Assembly: GCF_042646065.1 (NCBI RefSeq)
Contig: NZ_JBHRTA010000003.1
Coordinates: 62,001 to 126,000, forward strand
From: Parapedobacter deserti
GTDB taxonomy: Bacteria > Bacteroidota > Bacteroidia > Sphingobacteriales > Sphingobacteriaceae
DNA: 64,000 nucleotides
Reading direction: 5' to 3'
A program made the position numbers and the translations under genes. Under the pieces are notes generated by a model. The model was not told the DNA's origin. It made no database searches and saw only the letters and a list, made by a program, of their open reading frames with translations. Positions 33,910 through 42,641 of this stretch are shown here, one piece after another (within the stretch, counting starts at the first letter, position 1; the number at the start of each line of letters is the position of its first letter).

Positions 33910-34962
33910 ATGATTGAGAAACTAAGCAAACGATATACGAAGATCGCCACGATTTTGGGAATTACGGGTTATATTTTGGCTTCAGGCGCATGTAGTAAAG
34001 AAGATGCGCCCCCGCCCAAAATAGAAGAACCCAAGCCTACAGCAATTTTCGAACATGAACAGATCGCTGCCAATGATCCGTTTTCATATGCTTTTACCAA
34101 CAAAGGCACGAACTACTCGCTAGTGCGGTGGGAGTTCGGTGACGACAGCGTGTCACTGGATGACTCTCCCTCGCATACTTTCCTGCGGACCGGCGATTAC
34201 CGGGTGACGTTGCATACAGAAAATAGTGAAGGATTTTGGGCGAAAAGCGAAACTGTGATTAATATTCGTCCGGATAGTCTCATGGAAATAGCTGTCTCTC
34301 CGAAAGCCGATGGCAGCATTGACCTGACAGTGGATAGTGACATGGAGATCGACAGCGTCTTCTGGTACAAAGGTGTGGGCGTCGGCGGAGAATTCCTTGG
34401 CAACGATGAGCTGCTGAACATCGCGGTCGGAACGGGCAAGTTTGAAAACTATACGCTCCGCATTAAAACCCCCAACGGTTCTGTTTCCGAAATCAGCAGG
34501 CTGCTGACCGATCTGGGCATCGTCAGGGATATGACAGACCAGCATGGACAATTCACCGTGTCACGTGACAACGATGGCGGGAAATTCGCAGGGGAGGGTT
34601 CGTTGAAACTCATTGACAATAACCCGGAGACCAAGTTCTTACAAGGAGGCTTCGCGGGCGACCTTTGGTGGCAACTCGAATATTATGAGCCAGTGATTTT
34701 GGGAGGATATACCTTTAGGTCGGCAAACGATGCGCCAAACCGGGACCCCAAAAACTGGAGAGTAGAGGGTTCCTTAGACGGCCAAAACTGGGTTTTGCTG
34801 GATGAAAGGACAGACGAGGTATTCGAAAGCCGCTTTCTGACGAAGACATACACGTTTGAGAACAGTACTGCTTACCACTTTTATCGGGTATCGGTAACCG
34901 CAGTCGTGAGCGGCGGGCTGTTCCAATTGGCCGAATGGCGGGTCCTGCAGATGCCACAGTGA
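33910..34962 (+). CDS. PKD / F5-8-type C lipoprotein
   Basis: 350 residues from the ATG at 33910; an in-frame TTG at 33895 is less likely. Lipobox ILASGAC with C28, then SKEDAPPP, a surface-export-like sequence plus Pro-rich linker. Residues about 42-120 form a PKD domain (WEFGDDS, SHTFLRTGDYRVTLHTEN). A middle sandwich is unclassified. Residues about 220-348 form an F5/8-C-type domain (NNPETKFLQGG, FRSANDAPNRDPKNWRVEGS, HFYRVSVTA). It closes the nine-gene locus. Confidence 0.82.
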   Translation: MIEKLSKRYTKIATILGITGYILASGACSKEDAPPPKIEEPKPTAIFEHEQIAANDPFSYAFTNKGTNYSLVRWEFGDDSVSLDDSPSHTFLRTGDYRVTLHTENSEGFWAKSETVINIRPDSLMEIAVSPKADGSIDLTVDSDMEIDSVFWYKGVGVGGEFLGNDELLNIAVGTGKFENYTLRIKTPNGSVSEISRLLTDLGIVRDMTDQHGQFTVSRDNDGGKFAGEGSLKLIDNNPETKFLQGGFAGDLWWQLEYYEPVILGGYTFRSANDAPNRDPKNWRVEGSLDGQNWVLLDERTDEVFESRFLTKTYTFENSTAYHFYRVSVTAVVSGGLFQLAEWRVLQMPQ

Positions 34963-34998
34963 TGATATTGCATTTTTGCTAAAACGGAGCTAAGCGGT

Positions 34999-35024
34999 TG
35001 GCCGTAGCGAAGCAGCTACGGCCA
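34999..35024. terminator. Hairpin between convergent SusC locus and permease array
   Basis: TGGCCGTAGC-gaagca-GCTACGGCCA forms a 10-bp perfect stem with a 6-nt loop, placed between the stops of the two converging operons (34962 and 35070). There is no clear U-tract on either side, so an intrinsic bidirectional terminator is plausible but not proven. Confidence 0.45.
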
Positions 35025-35069
35025 TGCCTATGGCCAGCACACCAAATATTAATGGTGCTACTTCACGAT

Positions 35070-37478
35070 TTATTCGTCGCGCAATGATCTTACCGGATTT
35101 GTCACAGCCGCCTTGATAGCCTGCCAACTTACTGTCGCTAACGCTACCGCCACAGCCACTGCACCCGCCGCCGCAAACATCCACCACTGGATGCTGATGC
35201 GGTAAGCGAAGTCTTCCAACCATTTATTCATCGCCCACCACACAACGGGAGAGGCGATAACAATGGCGATTAATACCAACTTCACGAAGTCAGCCGAGAG
35301 CAACCGCACGATGCTTGAAATGGAGGCACCCAGCACTTTGCGGATACCGATTTCTTTTACACGCAAACTGGTGGCATGTACCACAAGTCCAAATATGCCG
35401 AGTGCCGCCAATAGCATGGTGAGGAGGCTAAATCCGCCAAATATTTTCTGGAGCTTTTCCTCGGCTTTGTATTGTTTCGCCAGCGTTTCCCTGACGATCT
35501 GCATATCGAGTAATTTGTCGGGGTAAAGGTTTTTCCATGTTGCCGCGACCGACTCCATGACACGCTGCGATGTTCCCGGCCGAGTGCGAATGAGCAGCGC
35601 GCCGTACGAGGGACTCCGCTGCCCGACGATCACGGTGGGCACCGTGGCGTTATGCAGCGACTCGCTGTTGAAATCGTCAATGATACCCACGGGGATGATC
35701 CTGGCTTCATGCAGCGGTACGTTCAATTGTGTTGCGCCGAGCAAATGCGCGGTGCTGGCCGCCATTAGGCAGGGGCGCATGCTATTGAACTCGGCTTCCA
35801 GGTCTGTCGCTTCAATGGCATCGCCGGGCTTCGATTCGCTCAGGAAGCGCCCTTCTTTCAGCCGCAGGCCCAGGGTTTGAGCCATATCCGGATCGCCTGC
35901 AATATACCAGAGGTCAATTTTATTCCCGGGGTCGCGCGGGTCGTCAATGAGCCTGGTCATGTAGCCGGTGCCATCGGTAGGGAGCCACGTGCTAAAGCTC
36001 GTTGAGAGAATGTCGGGGTGTTGCGCAAATTCGGCTTTCAACGCGCTGGCCTTATTGTCCCACGATACATGATTGATGCTGATCAATCCTTCCGTGTCGA
36101 AGCCTACGTCCTTGCTTTTCAAGAAGTCTACTTGGTGCTGTACCACAAACAGGGCTGCCAGTATTCCGACGGATAGGGCAAACTGTGTTACCACCAATGC
36201 TTCGCGCAGCCCCTTTTTGTTCGTGCTGCGTCCTTTCAGTACCTGATTGATGCTACCCACTGCGCGGAATCCGGATACCAGCCACGCAGGATATAATCCG
36301 CTGAATAAGCAAATCAGTAAGAACACTAAAAAAGCGGCGCTAAGGTAGGGCCAGCCCGCACCAAAACGGAATGCCAGCGGATGTCCAATGAAATGTTGCA
36401 ATGAAGGAAGCGCAAGCTGATAACACAAGCAGGCGATTGACCCCGCTGCACTGAAGGTGAGCAGCGACTCAATCAATGATTGTCCCATGATCTGCCGTCG
36501 CGATGCACCCAATATTTTATGGACGCCCGTTGTCTTCAGCCGACTGCTGGCACGTGCCGTGCTTAGGTTGATGTAATTGATACAGGCAATCAACAGCAGC
36601 ATGGCCGCAACGGCCATAAAGATATAACTGTGCCTGATGTTGCCCTTAACCAATTGGTAGGCGGGAAAATCGGTTTTCAGGTAGATGTCTTCCATCGGCT
36701 GTAATCCGAACTGCAGTCCCTTGTCGTTCTCGGGGATACCCCGGTACCAAGCATTGATCTTCCGCTCAAATTCCGTAGGATCGGTCCCGTCGCGCAGCAA
36801 GATGTAGTGCCTCGCATAGTGCGTACCGCGGCCGCCGTTCGTCAGTTCCTGCTCCGTGCGTGCATGCAGCAAAAGTGCATCCGCACGTAGGTGGGTGTTC
36901 GGCGGCAGGTCTTTCATTACTCCTGCTATGACATATTCATTGGGCTTCTCGCCATACTGGGGTACATCATAGATGCGCTTACCCAAGGGGTTCTTGCCCG
37001 AAAAATGGGTGTTGCTGAATTGTTCGGAGATGACGATTTTCTTGATGTCCCGGGTCGGCGTCAGGTCATGATGGGAAAAGACCCGGATGTCAAGCAGTTG
37101 CATGGTGGCACTATCCGCATGGAGCATCGTCGCTTTGAGCGGTAGTGGGTCTGTTCTATCGACTTTAAGGTGGATAGGTGCCGGGTAGATTTCGCTGTAA
37201 TCTACCACTTCCGGAAAATAGCGTTTTAGCGTTGGAGCGAGTGTGGCAAATACGGTTCCGCCCTTTTGGCCGTAGTCTCCACCGTCTGGCCGGACGGAAA
37301 GCAGTCTATATAAGTTTTTCGAGTGGCTCCAATGGGAATCATAAGACAGTTCGTCAAATACGACCGCGCCGATCAGAAGGCAAGACGCCAATCCCACTGA
37401 AAGCCCTAAAATATTTATAGCGGTGTACAGCTTTCCTTTCAATAGCGCACGAAAGGCAATTTTCAGGTTATGCATCAT
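35070..37478 (-). CDS. FtsX/MacB-like ABC transporter permease, distal end of array
   Basis: 802 residues, intact. TM1 near 20-42 (LNVGLASCLLIGAVVF-like). FtsX domain 1 near 285-410 (YINLSTARASSRLKTTGVHKILGASRR; note the K/H changes in the usual EIGIRKVLGA). Last FtsX domain is RVKEIGIRKVLGASISSIVRLLSADF; tail NPVRSLRDE. The closest relative is 5504-7900. It is the last gene of the 62284-to-35070 array, 150 bp after the upstream gene; that spacer contains a 12-bp inverted repeat and a permease tail footprint. ATGs at 37478 and 37475 are equivalent. Confidence 0.92.
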   Translation of the reverse strand: MMHNLKIAFRALLKGKLYTAINILGLSVGLASCLLIGAVVFDELSYDSHWSHSKNLYRLLSVRPDGGDYGQKGGTVFATLAPTLKRYFPEVVDYSEIYPAPIHLKVDRTDPLPLKATMLHADSATMQLLDIRVFSHHDLTPTRDIKKIVISEQFSNTHFSGKNPLGKRIYDVPQYGEKPNEYVIAGVMKDLPPNTHLRADALLLHARTEQELTNGGRGTHYARHYILLRDGTDPTEFERKINAWYRGIPENDKGLQFGLQPMEDIYLKTDFPAYQLVKGNIRHSYIFMAVAAMLLLIACINYINLSTARASSRLKTTGVHKILGASRRQIMGQSLIESLLTFSAAGSIACLCYQLALPSLQHFIGHPLAFRFGAGWPYLSAAFLVFLLICLFSGLYPAWLVSGFRAVGSINQVLKGRSTNKKGLREALVVTQFALSVGILAALFVVQHQVDFLKSKDVGFDTEGLISINHVSWDNKASALKAEFAQHPDILSTSFSTWLPTDGTGYMTRLIDDPRDPGNKIDLWYIAGDPDMAQTLGLRLKEGRFLSESKPGDAIEATDLEAEFNSMRPCLMAASTAHLLGATQLNVPLHEARIIPVGIIDDFNSESLHNATVPTVIVGQRSPSYGALLIRTRPGTSQRVMESVAATWKNLYPDKLLDMQIVRETLAKQYKAEEKLQKIFGGFSLLTMLLAALGIFGLVVHATSLRVKEIGIRKVLGASISSIVRLLSADFVKLVLIAIVIASPVVWWAMNKWLEDFAYRISIQWWMFAAAGAVAVAVALATVSWQAIKAAVTNPVRSLRDE

Positions 37479-37510
37479 TATCCTTGCTCTTTTTTATTTT
37501 TATTCCATTA

Positions 37511-37622
37511 ATCATTCATCCTGCAATCTCCTTACACCGCAACCATTTCAGCCTGTTGCGACGGCGGCTTAGGATACAGTAGCGAAGCGCCCTGGATCCA
37601 GACGAGGCGAAACAGGCTGAAA
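37511..37622. repeat. Spacer with 3'-end footprint and 12-bp inverted repeat
   Basis: On the minus strand 37511-37530 encodes RLQDE plus a stop, a worn permease tail. TTTCAGCCTGTT (37546-37557) and AACAGGCTGAAA (37611-37622) are perfect inverted repeats with a 53-nt loop. A related but shorter sequence (shared TATAC-G-AGCG-AGCGC core) lies in the spacer at about 40110-40160. Confidence 0.45.
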
Positions 37623-37630
37623 CTTGCACA

Positions 37631-40006
37631 TCACTCATCCCGCAACGACTCCACCGGGTTGACGACAGCCGCCCGCATCGCCTGCCAGCTCACGGTGAGT
37701 AGCGCAATCGCCACCACAGCCAAGCCGGCCACGGCAAACATCCACCATCGGATATCGATGCGGTAAGCGAAATCGGCCAGCCAGCTGTCCATCGCCCACC
37801 ATGCGATCGGCGAAGCGATGACAACGGCCACCAATACAAGTTTCACAAAATCTGCAGACAATAGCGCCACGATACTAGTTACGGTCGCCCCCAGTACCTT
37901 GCGGATACCGATTTCCTTTACGCGCTGCTGGGCAAAAATCATGGAGAGCCCAAGCAGCCCCATGCTGGCGATCAGCAGAATCAATAACGCCACATAGTTG
38001 GTCACCTTCAATATCCCATCCAATAGCGTATATTGGTTTTCCACGCGTTCATCCATCCATTGGTAGCTGAACGCTTTTTTGGAGGGCAACTGCTCGAACG
38101 AGTCTGCCAGTTTGGCCATCACTTGTTCCCTGTGGCGGGCATCGATGCGAATACTGAGGTAGCTGTTGGATGCGAGACCGGATTCGCTCCCATAAAAATG
38201 CATTATAGGGGCTATCGAGTGGTTCAGACCGTGGTAATGGAAATCTTTCATGACGCCGATGACGGTCACTACCTGATCCGATCCTTTTTGCCGGAGCCTT
38301 TTCCCAACGGGATCAGTCCAGCCAAATGCGCTCGCTGCCGTTTCGTTAAGCAGTACTTTATCCCTTTCGGTTGCCTGAAGGCGGTCATCAAAATTGCGCC
38401 CTGCAACAATGGCGATCTGATAGGCCTCGGCAAAGCCCGCATCGGCTCGGGCGTACTGTATGTGAACTTCCTTATCGCTTTCAACGTCGGAAAAGCCGTT
38501 GGAATTATATGAATAGGCGGTGGGTATCTCCTGTGTCGTGGAAACGGCTTTTACGGAAGGATCCGCTTTCAACGCCTGGAGGACAACGTCAAAATGGCTG
38601 TCTGCCTGTTCGGGATTCTCGAAGCCGAGATCCAGCATCCCCACCACAACGTCTTCGGTATTGAAACCCAGTGATGCGGTTTTCATGTAGCGGATCTGGC
38701 TGTTCAGGATCATTGCCATGCATAGAACCGTGATGCCCAGTACAAATTGCGCGGTAATGAAGGCGCTTCTAACACCCCCCAGCGCCATCCTGTCGCTGAT
38801 CTTTCCCTTTAGGGCGTTTGTCAGCTTGAGGCTGTTCAAGCGTGCGGCAGGAATGACCGCGGCAAGGATTACAACCCCGGCCGCAATCCCCAGAACCAAG
38901 ACGGCCATCACATACCCGTGTGCCAGGTCCAGTCCGCCCAGGCGCTGCCCGACGACCTCATTGACCAAGGCGTGCAGCACCAACCGGAAGATGGCGAATC
39001 CGAATATCAGCGATATAGCCATGACTAACCCGTTCTCTATGCAGAATTGCATGATGATGTTCCGTTTCGAAGACCCGATCGTACGCCGCACCGCAAGCTC
39101 CTTTGTCCGCGTTAATGCGGTAGCCATGTTGAGGTTAACCAGGTTAACCAGTACAATCAAGAAGACAAAAATGGCAGCTGCGATGGCTCCGATGATAATT
39201 TTGTGCACCGTGTCGCCCAGCTCCTTCTTCAGCTGCGTGAAAGGCACCGCTTTTACCACGCTGCTCTTTTTTTCCTCGACGTAATGCTGCCGGACGATTC
39301 CGGCTATTTTTTCGTTCAGTAGCTCCACGTCGGTCCCCTCCCGGAGCAGCAGATACCCCGGTGCAAAGACGTTGTACCAGTTAGCGATTTCCTCAAAGTC
39401 ATCCATGTAATCCCATAAAAACTGAACGGGTAAAAACACATCGGCCTGCAAGGAAGAGGCCGTCGGAATTTCCACTACCCCTGTTACGGTACGCGGAATG
39501 CTATCCGATACGATGACCGTTTCGCCCAGTGCCGGTTTGTCACCGAATAACTGGGTCTTTAGGCGTTTTGAGATCACCAACGATTGCTTTCCCTGCAAGG
39601 CATTCGTCCGTTTCCCTTCGATCACTTCAAACGAAAACAGCTGTAGAAAACCTGGATCCACGAAAGTGCCATTCGCCTGGACCGTATGTTCGCCAACCGA
39701 CAGCCACGGGTTATACCCGCTCTGCCAGTGGGTGATGGCCTCCACTTCGGGGCAGGCCGCTTCGATTTCGTAGAGCAGCGGAAAGGTGGTCTGCTGGTGC
39801 CCGCTTCCATCCGGCGAGAATGTTTTCAGGTAATACATCCTGTCTTTCCGCTCGTGAAACTCGTCGCGGGTGAAATATTGATTCACAAGTAATGTTAAGG
39901 ATAATATACTTGCCAATCCGAAAGATAGCCCGATCACATTTATCAGGCTGAACGCCTTGTTGCGCCAAAGGTTCCGCCACGCGGTCTTGAAGTGGTTCTT
40001 GATCAT
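37631..40006 (-). CDS. FtsX/MacB-like ABC transporter permease (divergent first domain)
   Basis: 791 residues, intact. TM1 near 22-42 (IGLSFGLASILSLTLLV). FtsX domain 1 near 275-405 has an unusual coupling segment, TRTKELAVRRTIGSSKRN, instead of EIGIRKVLGA. Last FtsX domain: QQRVKEIGIRKVLGATVTSIVALLSADF; tail NPVESLRDE. The second periplasmic domain contains GVMKDFHYHGLNHSIAPIMHFYG. The first 65 residues are duplicated in the chimeric remnant at 928-1393. Upstream neighbour is 159 bp away. Confidence 0.93.
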   Translation of the reverse strand: MIKNHFKTAWRNLWRNKAFSLINVIGLSFGLASILSLTLLVNQYFTRDEFHERKDRMYYLKTFSPDGSGHQQTTFPLLYEIEAACPEVEAITHWQSGYNPWLSVGEHTVQANGTFVDPGFLQLFSFEVIEGKRTNALQGKQSLVISKRLKTQLFGDKPALGETVIVSDSIPRTVTGVVEIPTASSLQADVFLPVQFLWDYMDDFEEIANWYNVFAPGYLLLREGTDVELLNEKIAGIVRQHYVEEKKSSVVKAVPFTQLKKELGDTVHKIIIGAIAAAIFVFLIVLVNLVNLNMATALTRTKELAVRRTIGSSKRNIIMQFCIENGLVMAISLIFGFAIFRLVLHALVNEVVGQRLGGLDLAHGYVMAVLVLGIAAGVVILAAVIPAARLNSLKLTNALKGKISDRMALGGVRSAFITAQFVLGITVLCMAMILNSQIRYMKTASLGFNTEDVVVGMLDLGFENPEQADSHFDVVLQALKADPSVKAVSTTQEIPTAYSYNSNGFSDVESDKEVHIQYARADAGFAEAYQIAIVAGRNFDDRLQATERDKVLLNETAASAFGWTDPVGKRLRQKGSDQVVTVIGVMKDFHYHGLNHSIAPIMHFYGSESGLASNSYLSIRIDARHREQVMAKLADSFEQLPSKKAFSYQWMDERVENQYTLLDGILKVTNYVALLILLIASMGLLGLSMIFAQQRVKEIGIRKVLGATVTSIVALLSADFVKLVLVAVVIASPIAWWAMDSWLADFAYRIDIRWWMFAVAGLAVVAIALLTVSWQAMRAAVVNPVESLRDE

Positions 40007-40164
40007 TTTTTAGACGCTAGATAAGAGATATTAGACATCAAACATTAGGCTCACCAGTCTTTGTTCCTTGTTGCGATAACCATTTTCTTTATTTTCCTGC
40101 ACCACTGTTCCGCCTCTTGCGCACACGGCCTAGTATACGGCAGCGGAGCGCAATAGCTGAAATA

Positions 40165-42576
40165 TCACTCATCCCTCAACGAATCCACCGGATTGGCCGT
40201 TGCCGCCCGTATCGCCTGCCAGCTCACGGTGAGCAGCGCAATCACCACGGCCGCCAGTCCCGCCACGGCGAACATCCACCACTGGATGTCGATGCGGTAC
40301 GCAAAATCTTCCAGCCACTTGTTCATCGCCCACCAGGCGATGGGCGAGGCGATCACCACGGCAATGAACACAAGTTTGACAAAATCCGTAGAAAGCAATC
40401 GCACGACACCAGTTATCGAAGCGCCCAAAACTTTGCGGATACCGATTTCTTTGTGCCGGCGTTCGGTATTGAAGGCCGCCAGGCCATAGAGGCCGAGGCA
40501 GGCGACGAAAATAGCCAATAGGGAAAACACCAAAATCAATGAAGCCGCTTTCCGGTCGGCGCGATACAAGGCCTCGAACTCTTCGTCTGCAAATTGGTAT
40601 TCAAAGGGAACATCAGGCATCAACTCCTTCCAAATGCGTTCAGCAGCCTTGAGGGCTTCCATGTGCCTTCCGGCGGCTATGCGGACTAAAAATGTGGAGG
40701 AATGCCCCGGATTGTTGCTAAGCACCGCCGACCCTATCGGTTCATGCATGCTTTTGTAAACAAAATCCTGAACCACGCCGATAATCACACCGGTATCTCC
40801 GCGGTTTACAAAGCGCTGCCCGATGACAGGTTGCCGGATGCCGAGCTCACGTACGGCGGTTTCATTGATGACCACATTTTGCTCATCTGCTTGGCTGTGC
40901 GGGGTAAACCAGCGCCCTTCCACCAGTTGCAGGTTGACCAAAGCCTTAAAGTTGGTGTCTACCTCGAAAGGCGCAATGGGCGGATTGAAGTCCGCAGCAC
41001 GCCCTTCCCAGTCAAACCCTCCTGAAGCGTTGTTGCTCATATTGACAACCGAACCCCCGTTGATCACCGATATGCGCTCAACACTGCTTTCAGCAGCCAG
41101 TTTCTGCCGCAATACATCCCGGATGTCGGAGCGTCCTGCACGGAAATCAGCTGTCCAATACTGCCAGTGGACATTCAAGGTCATGACCTGCGAATGGTCA
41201 TAGCTGGCGTGTGTCGATTGGATGTACTGCATTTGCCTGTAAATAACGACGGTGCCGATTATTAGGGCAATGGAAATAGTAAACTGGACGACCACCAGTA
41301 ATTTGCGGAGAGCCGAATCCTGCATCCCCAACATATTTTTCCCGCGGAAAATTGCTGCAGGCTGGAATGACGACAAGAGCAAGGCGGGGTAAACGCCTGT
41401 CAGCAATGTACTGGCGAACAATGTAACGCCTAATATTTGCCATAATGTGGCGTCGGAGAGTGAAATCGTGAAATGATTGTCGACGAGCTGATTAAAAAAA
41501 GGAAGGCCGATCCACGATAGCAGAAGGGTGCCGCATAAGGCCAAGCAGCTGGTCATAAACGCTTCAACGGCAAACTGCGTGAGCAGGTAAGGGCGGCTGG
41601 CGCCTACGATTTTCTTGATGCCGACTTCTTTCGCACGCAACGACGCGCGGGCGGTAGTCAGGTTGATATAATTGATGCAAGCGATAGCAAGCAATATACC
41701 GCCCAGCACCATAAACGCCCCGGCCGTCTTTCGGTTGCCGTGCGGAAAAGACGACGATTGAAGATCGTTTTCGAAATGCATGTCCTTGAGTCCGACGAGT
41801 CCGATCCGGGTATCGTCTTTTTCTTTATTCCGATGGAAAGCGAGGATATCCTGCAATTGACGAGCAATATGAGTAGGGTCTGCCGCGGGATCGATCTTGA
41901 TGAAGGTCAGGTAACGGAAGTTTCCCCAACCCATATCGCCTTGGCTGGTTTTCGGGTCAGCAAGCCGGGCGGCAATGGGGAGGTACATGTCGTACCGGAA
42001 GCTGGAGTTAGTCGGGTAATCCTTGATCACGCCTTGTACCTGGTAGTCGGCCGAGTCGATACGCAACGTTTTCCCAAGTGCTGGGCCGTTACCGAAATAC
42101 CGGCGTGCGCCTGATTCGGTCAAGATGACACTGTGAAGTTGGCTGTTGAAAGCCCTTGGACTACCCTCGGAAAAATCATAATTAAATAGGCTGAACCATT
42201 GGTCATCCACTTGTGCGGCCGCCTTCTCCTTCAACCGCTGTCCGTTGATGGTGATGGTCGGCATGTCAAATCGCATTGCGCGCATGCGGGTTTGCGCCTC
42301 CACCTCGGGTAGTTGTTTTTTTGCCTCCTCGCCCAGCAGGTAAGGGGAATTTTCCCATATCCAGGTGTTGTCTTTGTCAATTGTCAGGTAGGTTTTCAGG
42401 CGGTATACACGTTCCACGTCTTGGTGATAGCCGTTGTAAGCATACTCATTCTTCACCCAAAGGAATACAAAAAAAGCGGCTGTCATCCCGATAACTAACC
42501 CTGATATGTTAATCAGCGTTGTTGTTCGGTAGCGTAATAAGTTCCGCCACGCGGTTTTGAGGTGGTTTTGTAACAT
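40165..42576 (-). CDS. FtsX/MacB-like ABC transporter permease
   Basis: 803 residues from the ATG at 42576. The open frame extends upstream to 42813 but those 79 codons lie antisense-shifted in the 3' end of the neighbouring permease and have no family similarity; MLQNHLKTAWRNL is the standard start. TM1 about 22-42; FtsX domain 1 near 285-410 (INLTTARASLRAKEVGIKKIVGASRP); last FtsX domain HKEIGIRKVLGASITGVVRLLSTDF; tail NPVDSLRDE. Its 5' end and upstream spacer are repeated at 2368-2745. It starts 65 bp after the next gene. Confidence 0.93.
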   Translation of the reverse strand: MLQNHLKTAWRNLLRYRTTTLINISGLVIGMTAAFFVFLWVKNEYAYNGYHQDVERVYRLKTYLTIDKDNTWIWENSPYLLGEEAKKQLPEVEAQTRMRAMRFDMPTITINGQRLKEKAAAQVDDQWFSLFNYDFSEGSPRAFNSQLHSVILTESGARRYFGNGPALGKTLRIDSADYQVQGVIKDYPTNSSFRYDMYLPIAARLADPKTSQGDMGWGNFRYLTFIKIDPAADPTHIARQLQDILAFHRNKEKDDTRIGLVGLKDMHFENDLQSSSFPHGNRKTAGAFMVLGGILLAIACINYINLTTARASLRAKEVGIKKIVGASRPYLLTQFAVEAFMTSCLALCGTLLLSWIGLPFFNQLVDNHFTISLSDATLWQILGVTLFASTLLTGVYPALLLSSFQPAAIFRGKNMLGMQDSALRKLLVVVQFTISIALIIGTVVIYRQMQYIQSTHASYDHSQVMTLNVHWQYWTADFRAGRSDIRDVLRQKLAAESSVERISVINGGSVVNMSNNASGGFDWEGRAADFNPPIAPFEVDTNFKALVNLQLVEGRWFTPHSQADEQNVVINETAVRELGIRQPVIGQRFVNRGDTGVIIGVVQDFVYKSMHEPIGSAVLSNNPGHSSTFLVRIAAGRHMEALKAAERIWKELMPDVPFEYQFADEEFEALYRADRKAASLILVFSLLAIFVACLGLYGLAAFNTERRHKEIGIRKVLGASITGVVRLLSTDFVKLVFIAVVIASPIAWWAMNKWLEDFAYRIDIQWWMFAVAGLAAVVIALLTVSWQAIRAATANPVDSLRDE

Positions 42577-42641
42577 TTTTTGATATGATAACAGGCGAAT
42601 CTGTCCGTACTCTTTGTTCTTTTTTCGTCTTTTTCCGTTAA

